A stretch of 5,872 nucleotides of DNA, from NCBI GenBank assembly GCA_002309375.1, contig DBXK01000033.1:47040-52911 (forward strand), given 5' to 3'. The position numbers were made by a program, and so were the translations under genes. The stretch is from Christensenella sp. UBA1214 (GTDB lineage: Bacteria; Bacillota; Clostridia; Christensenellales; CAG-138). This document shows, piece after piece, positions 1 to 5,746 of this stretch. The notes under the pieces are model-generated. The model ran no database searches, was not told where the DNA came from, and worked only from the letters and a program-made list of their open reading frames with translations. Positions within the stretch are counted from its first letter, which is position 1, and each line of letters opens with the position of its first letter.

Positions 1-776
1 TCGCTCTGCGCGATCTCGTTGGTGTGGTGCGGGAAGATGTTGTCCACGCCGCCGCAGTGCAGGTCGAGGTATTCGCCGAGGTGCTTCATGCTGATAGCTG
101 AGCACTCGATGTGCCAGCCGGGATAACCGACGCCCCAGGGGCTCTCCCATTTGAGCTCCTGGCTCTCGAACTTCGATTTCGTGAACCAAAGCACGAAGTC
201 CGTCTTATTGCGCTTGTTGGAGTCCTCGTCCACGTCCTCGCGCACGCCGACGCGCAGCTCATCCGCGCTGTGGCCGGTGAGAGCGTAATAATCCTTCAGT
301 TTGGAGGTGTCGAAATAGACATTGCCGCCGGCTTCGTAGGCATAGCCGTTTTCGAAGAGCTTTTCGATCAGGGCGATGTACTCCGGGATGCAGTGCGTCG
401 CGGGCTCGATGACGTCCGGAGTCTTGATGTTCAGCATCCGGCAGTCCTCAAAGAAGGCGTCCTCATAGAACTTCGCAAGCTCGAGAACGGTCTTGCCCTC
501 GCGCTTCGCGCCGGCGACCATTTTATCTTCGCCGGTGTCGCCGTCGCTCGAAAGATGGCCGACGTCCGTGATGTTCATCACGCGCTTCACGTCGTAGCCG
601 ATGTAGCGGAGGAATTTTTCAAGCACGTCCTCCATGATATAACTGCGGAGGTTCCCGATATGCGCGAAATGATAGACGGTCGGGCCGCAGGTATACATGC
701 TGACCCTGCCCTCTTCGCGCGGGCGGAACTCGTCAACGGTTTTTGTCAGAGTATTGTAAAGATAGAATTTTTCCAT
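1..776 (-). CDS. cysS: Cysteinyl-tRNA synthetase, N-terminal 258 residues (3' end beyond window)
   Basis: Class I aminoacyl-tRNA synthetase that charges tRNA-Cys with cysteine in the cytoplasm. I translated it from ATG at 776-774; the frame stays open to the window edge, giving 258 full codons of a protein usually about 460-470 residues long. Visible landmarks: the N-terminal MYTCGPTVYHFAHIGN block with C30 and the HIGH-type signature as HIGN (39-42); the GWHIECSA block with C225; and the DLHCGGVDNIFPHHTNE block with H250 and E254. C30, C225, H250 and E254 match the four zinc ligands of CysRS, and the 25- and 4-residue spacings of the last three equal those of the E. coli enzyme. The KMSKS loop and anticodon-binding region would lie beyond position 1. 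The start is supported by an AAAAGGA ribosome site four bases upstream. It begins 15 nt after the EIIC gene stop with no terminator between, so it is probably the tail of that operon. Identity is certain; operon membership is inferred. Confidence 0.97.
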   Translation of the reverse strand, partial: MEKFYLYNTLTKTVDEFRPREEGRVSMYTCGPTVYHFAHIGNLRSYIMEDVLEKFLRYIGYDVKRVMNITDVGHLSSDGDTGEDKMVAGAKREGKTVLELAKFYEDAFFEDCRMLNIKTPDVIEPATHCIPEYIALIEKLFENGYAYEAGGNVYFDTSKLKDYYALTGHSADELRVGVREDVDEDSNKRNKTDFVLWFTKSKFESQELKWESPWGVGYPGWHIECSAISMKHLGEYLDLHCGGVDNIFPHHTNEIAQS

Positions 777-791
777 ATTTTCCTTTTCAAA

Positions 792-1994
792 TCAGTCGAG
801 GAGCATATCGTTCTTCTTGATCCAGCCGATCTTTCTCAGCAGCTCGCTGCAGAAGAATGCGATAAGGCCGGGCGCGACGATATGCAGCAGCAGCACTTTG
901 AGGAGGATCTCCCACCATTCGGTGCCTTCGCCGAGCATTGTTGTGAAGGTGCCGATCTGGCCGACAAGGCCGCAGGTGCCCATGCCGCCGGCGATGCCGA
1001 TGTTCTTCATCTGGAAGAGCGTCGTGCCGAGCGGTCCGAGGACTGCACTCGCGAGAACGGGCGGGATCAGGATCTGCGGATGCTTAAGCGCATTCGGGAC
1101 CTGGAGCATCGAGGTGCCGAGGCCCTGGGAAACGACGCCGCCCCATTTGTTTTCGCGGAAGCTCGCGACGGCAAAGCCGACCATATGGCAGCAGCAGCCG
1201 ATCGTTGCAGCGCCAGCGGCGAGCATCATGCCCGTGCGGACTTCCTCATTCGGAGCCTTGTCGATGTTGAAAATGATCGCCGCAACAGCTGCGCTGGAGA
1301 TCGGCGCGGTGAGGATCAGACCGAGCGCGACGGAGATGATGATGCCCATCGGGATCGGGCTCAGATAGGTCGCCATGCCGATCTTCTCGCTGAGCCACGC
1401 CATAAATGTTCCGAGAGGCGCGCCGAGCAGATACCCGACGAGGCCGCCGGTCATCAAGCAGGTCAACGGCACAACGATGATATCGACCTTGGTCTTGCCT
1501 TCAACGAGCCTGCCGAACTCGATGCCGACGATCGCCGCAACATAGGCGCCGACAGGGCCAGCGCCGCCCGCGCCGCTCATATAGCCGATCGCGCCGACGA
1601 CAACGGCGGAGCAGAGCGTGAAGGTCTTCGCTCCGAGCGCAAGTGCGATAGCTGCGCCGATCGCGCCGCCGATGACATAACCGTTCTGGCAGACAGATAC
1701 GACGGAATTCAGGAAATTCTGCAGCGGTTCCCACGGGATCCTCGCGAACTGAGCGAGGATCGTGCCGATCAGGAGCGATGCGAAGATACCCTTTGCCATC
1801 GCGCCCATCGCCTTGATGAAATATCTGTCGGCGTAATAGCCGAGAGCCTCCTTGAAGGTGCGCTTCGGCTTGATCTCCTTCGGAGCGGGCGCCTTGTTCT
1901 TTTCCTTTTCCGGCTGCTCGCTGCGGACGGCCTGCGCTTCGTTCTTCACAGCAGGCTTGCCGGAACCCTTCTTGTTATGTGACGGTCTTTTCAT
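792..1994 (-). CDS. PTS_EIIC_2 / PfoR-family membrane protein with charged N-terminal extension
   Basis: A 400-residue polytopic membrane protein of the family called PTS_EIIC_2 in Pfam, which includes Clostridium perfringens PfoR. Family recognition rests on conserved blocks: glycine/alanine-rich helices (about 105-160), EGKTKVDIIVVPL (165-177), LTAPISSAAVAAI (228-240), the GCCCHMVGFAVASFREN stretch (266-282), WGGVVSQGLGTSMLQVPN (284-301), and GTCGLVGQIGTF (339-350). Hydrophobic segments cover roughly 68-385, with a cytoplasm-like charged end (GWIKKNDMLLD). Residues 1-46 form a Lys/Pro/Glu-rich, probably disordered tail that I recall as absent from most relatives. The ATG is well supported by GGAGG four bases upstream, and there is no other Met until residue 63. 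No EIIA, EIIB or HPr gene is visible, so sugar phosphorylation by this protein is unproven; substrate and direction are unknown. It lies 47 nt after the lipoprotein-like gene and 15 nt before cysS. Family call is secure, function is not. Confidence 0.9.
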   Translation of the reverse strand: MKRPSHNKKGSGKPAVKNEAQAVRSEQPEKEKNKAPAPKEIKPKRTFKEALGYYADRYFIKAMGAMAKGIFASLLIGTILAQFARIPWEPLQNFLNSVVSVCQNGYVIGGAIGAAIALALGAKTFTLCSAVVVGAIGYMSGAGGAGPVGAYVAAIVGIEFGRLVEGKTKVDIIVVPLTCLMTGGLVGYLLGAPLGTFMAWLSEKIGMATYLSPIPMGIIISVALGLILTAPISSAAVAAIIFNIDKAPNEEVRTGMMLAAGAATIGCCCHMVGFAVASFRENKWGGVVSQGLGTSMLQVPNALKHPQILIPPVLASAVLGPLGTTLFQMKNIGIAGGMGTCGLVGQIGTFTTMLGEGTEWWEILLKVLLLHIVAPGLIAFFCSELLRKIGWIKKNDMLLD

Positions 1995-1998
1995 ACTG

Positions 1999-2003
1999 CC
2001 TCC
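1999..2003 (-). promoter_or_regulatory. Shine-Dalgarno site fixing the EIIC start
   Basis: GGAGG on the minus strand lies four bases before the ATG at 1994-1992. It shows that the charged N-terminal extension of the EIIC-like protein is really translated and is not an over-called start. Confidence 0.85.
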
Positions 2004-2019
2004 ATAGTATTCTCTTTAT

Positions 2020-2036
2020 CGGCGGAAATTCCGCCG
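2020..2036 (-). other. Perfect 17-nt intergenic hairpin, not a terminator
   Basis: CGGCGGAA and its exact complement TTCCGCCG flank a single central base, between the stop of the lipoprotein-like gene (2042) and the EIIC start (1994). In RNA it would form about a 6-bp GC stem with a 5-base loop. On the minus strand it is followed by GATAAAGAG and on the plus strand by GACGATC, so neither side has the T-tract of an intrinsic terminator. It could be an mRNA processing or stabilising element that sets different expression of the two genes. The structure is seen; the role is a guess. Confidence 0.6.
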
Positions 2037-2041
2037 GACGA

Positions 2042-3073
2042 TCATTCCCGATCCTTCTTGCTGTTGACCTTGAGGTCGTCGACGGTGGGTTCGTCCTCAT
2101 CGAAAACGAACGCTGAACTCGGGGATTTCTTCGGGCCGACGGTGCCGGTGGCCTGTGCCTTGCGCTTCGCTTCAATATCGGTGCACTTGCGCAGCAGGAT
2201 AAGGGCGATGACGAACACGACGAGCATCACACCGAAGAGGATGAAGTTGATGATCTTCAGCTTGCCGTAGCCGTCGAGGGCGGAAACGATGCCGGTCGCG
2301 ATCATCAGCATGGAAACGACAAGGCAGGTGACGCGGATGATGGTCCTGTGCTTATTCTCCATGCCTTCCTTGACGAACTGGGATTCATACAGACGGCCCT
2401 TGCCGGTGAGCGCCGCAAAGAGCAGGTAGAGGCCCGTGCCGAACATGATAATGTCCCAGATCGAGAGGGACTGGCGGATGACGCTGATCTTCTGGGTCTC
2501 GATCGCGCTGCCGTCGAAAGCCCTGGCGTCGATCTCGATGGTGCCGAGCTCCTGCGCATTGATGTAGATATAGCCGACATAGGCTTTGAGCCGGCTCTCT
2601 TTATCCTTCAGCTTCCCGTCGCCTTCGAACTTATCCTTTGTGATGATCTCACAAACATATTTATCGGCATCGATGAGGTTGCCCTGTTCGTCCTTAAGGG
2701 TGACCTTCAGCTCTTCGATATTTTTGCGCGTTTCGGTAACGGTAACGGGCTTGCCGTCCGCGCCGACCTGAGAGATCCCGCCCTCGCCTGCGGGAGCGGG
2801 GACTTCCACTTCGTATTGCTGATCCGTGAGAAGGACGGTATCGTCGCCGTCGAAATAGAAATAGCCGATCACGGAGTCGGTATTGACGCTGATCTTATCC
2901 GAGCCGATCTTGAGAAGGAGCTTGCCGCCGTTTGTGGGGGCCTTCTGATCGTAGTCGACGTACAGCGTCGGCTGCTGGGACGCGCTCGTGCCCATCAGGC
3001 ACGCGGTGAATACCGAGCAGACGAGCAGCAGGACTGCGGAAAGGGCGATGATGCGGGTAACTGTTTTCTTCAT
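2042..3073 (-). CDS. Uncharacterised lipoprotein-like protein with C-terminal three-helix membrane domain
   Basis: I do not recognise this 343-residue protein. Residues 1-24 form a signal-like segment (MKKTVTR, then a hydrophobic core) ending in VFTAC, which fits a permissive lipobox with C25 as the lipidated residue. Residues 26-203 are hydrophilic and beta-prone, rich in charged Asp/Lys/Glu stretches, and probably lie outside the cell. Three hydrophobic helices follow at about 205-223, 244-266 and 273-295. The loop between the first two (KGRLYESQFVKEGMENKHR) and the segment after the third (RKCTDIEAKRK) are positively charged, so the positive-inside rule puts the C-terminus in the cytoplasm. 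The last 25 residues are acidic (FVFDEDEPTVDD). The start is set by GGAGGA seven bases before the ATG. It begins 42 nt after the kamC-like stop and sits directly before the EIIC-like gene, so it may be a partner of that membrane protein or an envelope sensor. No enzymatic motif is visible. The ORF is secure, the function unknown. Confidence 0.88.
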   Translation of the reverse strand: MKKTVTRIIALSAVLLLVCSVFTACLMGTSASQQPTLYVDYDQKAPTNGGKLLLKIGSDKISVNTDSVIGYFYFDGDDTVLLTDQQYEVEVPAPAGEGGISQVGADGKPVTVTETRKNIEELKVTLKDEQGNLIDADKYVCEIITKDKFEGDGKLKDKESRLKAYVGYIYINAQELGTIEIDARAFDGSAIETQKISVIRQSLSIWDIIMFGTGLYLLFAALTGKGRLYESQFVKEGMENKHRTIIRVTCLVVSMLMIATGIVSALDGYGKLKIINFILFGVMLVVFVIALILLRKCTDIEAKRKAQATGTVGPKKSPSSAFVFDEDEPTVDDLKVNSKKDRE

Positions 3074-3115
3074 TGGATGATCCTCCGATTTTTGTTTGCT
3101 TTTATTTGCAAATTT

Positions 3116-4597
3116 TCATTCCGTAACTTTATTCATGAAGTCCTCCCGGATGCGCAGCGCGCGGCAGATCTTCAGCGCGTCGCGCGGGGGATTGACCTCC
3201 GAACCGGCCCTGAAAAGGCCGTAATCCATGAACCGGGCAAGCAGCTCCTGCGGAGCCTTGCCGGCTTCGGGCGAGGAGAGCGCCGCTTTCAGCGCAGCTT
3301 CGTCCGTATTGCGAAGACCCATGACCTGGTAATGCACCCTCGCAAGGCAGGCCACGTCGTCGAAATGGGTGGTTATGAGGGCGTAGGTATCGTCCTTTTC
3401 GTTGAAATACCGGACTGCGCCGCGAACGAGCGCGGAGCCCTCGTGGGGGTTCGTGCCCCTTGCGAATTCATCGAGCAGCACCAGCGAGCCGGGCCTTTCC
3501 TCCGCCGCGGTCAGGATGCGGTCGAAGCTGACCATCTCCCCGCCGAAGCTCGAAAGGCCGCCCCGGCTGTCCTCAAGATCCTCCGAAAGGAGACGGATAT
3601 CCGGCAGCAGCGGCAGCGCCGCGCTTTTCGCGAAAACGGGCATGCCGCAGACGGCGAGCAGCGCGTTCAGCGCAAGCGTCTTCACCGCGACGGATTTGCC
3701 GCCCATGTTCGCGCCGGTGATGACCGCCGAGCCGGGCTCGAGAGCGATCGAGACCGGCGTGAAGCGCCGCCCTCTTTCTTTGATCGCCGCATCGGTCTCC
3801 GGGTTGACCATATCGATGAATTCGATCCGTTTTTCCCCGCCCTCCGGCAGAATTTCGGGAACCGTCCCGCCGAGGGTGAGCATCAGCCGCGCTTTGGCGG
3901 CGGCAAGATCGAGCTTTCCGATGCTTTCGATCAGCGTTTCGGCTTCATCCGCGTAAACGGAGAACGCCCGCGTCATCTCTCCGCGCAGGCGGAGCTCCTC
4001 GTTTTCTTCCTTTGCGGCAAGGTTCGTGCGCTCCGCCATAAGGCGGTCCCTCTCCGCGCCGTTTTCGGCGGTCTGCGGGAGTGCGCGGAGGGCGAGATCC
4101 ACGGCCTTGCGGCTTTTGCGGATCTCCGAGAGCAGGAGCGACGCGCCGTCCGGAAGGCGGAAGGTCTGCGCGCGCATGCCGTCCGGGTCGAGGATATCGA
4201 GCGCTTCCGGCAGGGCGAAGATCCTTATCCCGTAAAGCTCCCCCGCGAAGGGCAGGGCGGAATACGCTTCATCGAGCGATCCCGCAAGGATCAGGAAGCG
4301 CTTGATCTCGAAAAGCTCGATATCCGAAAGCGTCGTTTCGCGGCTCCTTTGGAGGGAACGGCGGATATCCTTGAGCTGCATCAGCGCCCTTGCGAGCGGG
4401 CCGAAGGAGGAAGGATCGGCGGAAAAAGCTTCCGCGATCACCGAAATATTCCGGAATTCGCCGAGAAGCGCCGCGCGCTCCGCTTTTCCATACGGCTTCA
4501 GCCGGCGCCGCAGCTCCTCCCCGAAGGGGGACCAGGGCTCCAGCCCGGCGAGCACGTAATCGAAGCCGATATCGGCGAGCTGCCTTGCTTCAAGCAT
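3116..4597 (-). CDS. kamC: KamC-like MutS-fold ATPase (aminomutase reactivase ATPase subunit)
   Basis: A 493-residue protein with a C-terminal MutS-type ATPase domain. Walker A is TGANMGGKS (294-302; K301), Walker B is SLVLLDEFARGT (371-382; D376, E377), the MutS-like SSFGGEM block is at 349-355, and the TTHF histidine is H411. The middle (about 155-240) is helical and charged, like the MutS lever region. It lacks the N-terminal mismatch-recognition domain of MutS and the Smr nuclease end of MutS2, and is far shorter than MutS, so DNA repair is unlikely. From family knowledge, this architecture next to a KamB-type protein is the ATPase of the lysine 5,6-aminomutase reactivase, which exchanges damaged adenosylcobalamin from the enzyme. 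The ATG lies inside the end of the kamB-like gene (8-nt overlap), with AAGGA eight bases upstream, so the two are translationally coupled. Walker A has Ala where MutS proteins have Pro. The aminomutase genes kamD and kamE do not follow. Family call strong; client enzyme inferred. Confidence 0.85.
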   Translation of the reverse strand: MLEARQLADIGFDYVLAGLEPWSPFGEELRRRLKPYGKAERAALLGEFRNISVIAEAFSADPSSFGPLARALMQLKDIRRSLQRSRETTLSDIELFEIKRFLILAGSLDEAYSALPFAGELYGIRIFALPEALDILDPDGMRAQTFRLPDGASLLLSEIRKSRKAVDLALRALPQTAENGAERDRLMAERTNLAAKEENEELRLRGEMTRAFSVYADEAETLIESIGKLDLAAAKARLMLTLGGTVPEILPEGGEKRIEFIDMVNPETDAAIKERGRRFTPVSIALEPGSAVITGANMGGKSVAVKTLALNALLAVCGMPVFAKSAALPLLPDIRLLSEDLEDSRGGLSSFGGEMVSFDRILTAAEERPGSLVLLDEFARGTNPHEGSALVRGAVRYFNEKDDTYALITTHFDDVACLARVHYQVMGLRNTDEAALKAALSSPEAGKAPQELLARFMDYGLFRAGSEVNPPRDALKICRALRIREDFMNKVTE

Positions 4598-5594
4598 AGC
4601 TTTCTTCCTTCATGACGTCCAGAACGGGCACTTCCCCGGGAATCGCCCGGCGCACCGCGTCCAGGAACCTTTCTTTATCGTAATGCGCTCCGTAGGCGGA
4701 GAAGGGGTTGACTGTCACCGCAAGGAGCTTCGTGCTTTCGAGAACGGTGAATGCCGCCCCGGCACGCAGGAATTTCGAATAATTCTTTTCGGAAACGAGG
4801 ATCCGGCTGCCGTCCTCGGCGACCGCTTCAAGGCCCGAAAGCGCCTTCCCCGCGGAAAACAGCGCCTCGAGATTCGCGTCCGTAACGCCGCCGCGGATGA
4901 TCAAAAGCTTCGCCTTTTCGGAGCGTATCCTGTCCGCCGCGTCCGCCGCCGTTTCGCAGCCGAATGCATCCGAATCGGTCAAAACGGTGAATTTCGCCGC
5001 CGTCCGCCGGGAAAGATCCGCCCTCTCCGTTTTCGGAAGAAGCATCAGCGCCGCGGCGTGGGCCGTGTCGCGGACGGTCTTTTCGATATCCCGTGAATAG
5101 CTCGCGCCGGTCGAAAGGATCGCGGCGTCGCTCACGGCGGGCATCGCGAGGGATTTGCGGCTCAGCGCGCCGTCGATGAAGACACGTTCTGCGCCGAAGC
5201 CCGCCATTTTCGCTTTAAGGATGCGGAGCTGCGCCGTCATCGAGGGCCCCGCGAGCTGGATGAAGCCGTCGCTTTTCGCGCGGACGACGGCGACCTCGCC
5301 CATCGGGGTGGGCATGCCCGTCGTTTCGAGGATCTCGCGTGAAATGTCGCCGAGGGGGAGCGCCTCCTCCGCCGTTGCGATGATCGTGCCGTCGAAAACG
5401 TAGATCTCCGGCTTTTTCGTGCCGGTCACAACGTCGCTCCTTTCGCCGTCCCTGCCGATCGAGGTCAGGCCGATCGTCTCCCCCGCCGCCGCGCAGTCCG
5501 CGATCAGCCGGTTCAAAACGGTGGTCTTGCCCGCGTTTTTGCACATTCCGACCGTGGAAACGGAGCTATGCGGTTTTATGAGATCGTACAGCAC
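4590..5594 (-). CDS. kamB: KamB-like P-loop NTPase (aminomutase reactivase subunit), GTG start
   Basis: A 334-residue soluble protein with an N-terminal P-loop, GMCKNAGKTT (residues 16-25 from this start), and no membrane segment. Further conserved-looking blocks are LTSIGRDGE (about 43-51), the GDISREILETTGMPTPMGEV stretch (about 82-101) and VFIDGALSRKS (about 138-148). I recognise it as the protein encoded between kamA and the MutS-like kamC in lysine-fermentation clusters, named KamB, a subunit of the lysine 5,6-aminomutase reactivase. Its exact contribution is not clear from sequence. The start is chosen as GTG at 5594-5592, because GGAGGA (5607-5602) lies seven bases upstream. The longer TTG start at 5609 would place the ribosome site inside the gene and upstream of the predicted transcript. 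It overlaps the kamC-like gene by 8 nt and is the first gene of the proposed operon. No kamA precedes it; an mgtE end and terminator do. Confidence 0.82.
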   Translation of the reverse strand: MLYDLIKPHSSVSTVGMCKNAGKTTVLNRLIADCAAAGETIGLTSIGRDGERSDVVTGTKKPEIYVFDGTIIATAEEALPLGDISREILETTGMPTPMGEVAVVRAKSDGFIQLAGPSMTAQLRILKAKMAGFGAERVFIDGALSRKSLAMPAVSDAAILSTGASYSRDIEKTVRDTAHAAALMLLPKTERADLSRRTAAKFTVLTDSDAFGCETAADAADRIRSEKAKLLIIRGGVTDANLEALFSAGKALSGLEAVAEDGSRILVSEKNYSKFLRAGAAFTVLESTKLLAVTVNPFSAYGAHYDKERFLDAVRRAIPGEVPVLDVMKEESYA

Positions 5595-5601
5595 CCAAAA
5601 A

Positions 5602-5607
5602 TCCTCC
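5602..5607 (-). promoter_or_regulatory. Shine-Dalgarno site deciding the kamB-like start
   Basis: GGAGGA on the minus strand is seven bases before the in-frame GTG at 5594. This spacing favours GTG over the in-frame TTG at 5609, which lies just upstream of the site. Confidence 0.85.
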
Positions 5608-5614
5608 AAATATC

Positions 5615-5643
5615 ATTATAACATATTATGGGGACAGGGGCAA
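5615..5643 (-). promoter_or_regulatory. Sigma-70/sigma-A type extended -10 promoter for the kamB-like operon
   Basis: On the minus strand TATAAT (5620-5615) is a perfect -10 box, preceded by TGT (extended -10 TGn). TTGCCC (5643-5638) is a 4 of 6 match to the -35 box at the ideal 17-base spacing. Transcription should begin near 5609-5607, right at the GGAGGA ribosome site, leaving a leader of only about 13-15 nt. It lies downstream of the mgtE terminator, so the operon has its own start. No other comparable promoter was found in the gaps further down the operon. Confidence 0.8.
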
Positions 5644-5648
5644 GCACT

Positions 5649-5656
5649 AAAGCTTT
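5649..5656. repeat. AAAGCTTT palindrome upstream of the -35 box
   Basis: A perfect 8-bp palindrome sits five bases upstream of the proposed -35 box. It could be part of an operator, but 8-bp palindromes also arise by chance. Apart from it, 5644-5695 shows only a GC-rich CGCGGCGCGG patch and no gene. Confidence 0.25.
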
Positions 5657-5695
5657 GGATATTTTCGCGGAGATTTTGCCCCGCGCCGCGCAATG

Positions 5696-5720
5696 AAAAA
5701 CCCGCCGTAAAACGGCGGGT
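5696..5720 (-). terminator. Rho-independent terminator of the mgtE gene
   Basis: On the minus strand ACCCGCCG, loop TTTTA and CGGCGGGT form an 8-bp perfect GC-rich stem that runs into TTTTT (the first T also pairs in the stem). It begins 26 nt after the mgtE stop. The plus-strand reading lacks a T-tract, so it acts on the leftward transcript. It separates mgtE from the kamB-like operon. Confidence 0.92.
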
Positions 5721-5746
5721 CAGCGTCGGTGTTCGGTTCGGGAGCG

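Noticed and set aside
111..1982. 623-codon open frame on the plus strand
   Set aside because: It runs antisense to cysS and the EIIC-like gene, both clearly recognised. Its translation has no family pattern and is rich in Arg, Asp and His, as expected of a shadow frame.
1995..2020. Possible -10 box (TACTAT) before the EIIC-like gene
   Set aside because: It overlaps the ribosome binding site, matches only 4 of 6 bases, and has no -35 box at a suitable distance.
3074..3115. TTTGC...GCAAA inverted repeat in the gap after the kamC-like gene
   Set aside because: The stem has only five AT-rich pairs with an 8-base loop and no T-tract on the transcribed side, too weak for a terminator or operator call.
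3116..4597. Reading the MutS-like ATPase as a DNA mismatch-repair MutS or MutS2
   Set aside because: The protein has only 493 residues, lacks the N-terminal mismatch-binding domain and the Smr end, and is coupled to a KamB-like gene.
2348..4615. 755-codon open frame on the plus strand
   Set aside because: It lies antisense to the lipoprotein-like and kamC-like genes, has no recognisable domain, and its Arg/Glu/Asp/His-rich composition is typical of an antisense frame in GC-rich DNA.
5696..5720. Terminator acting on plus-strand transcription
   Set aside because: The plus-strand copy is followed by CAGCG, not a T-run, and no plus-strand gene reaches it.
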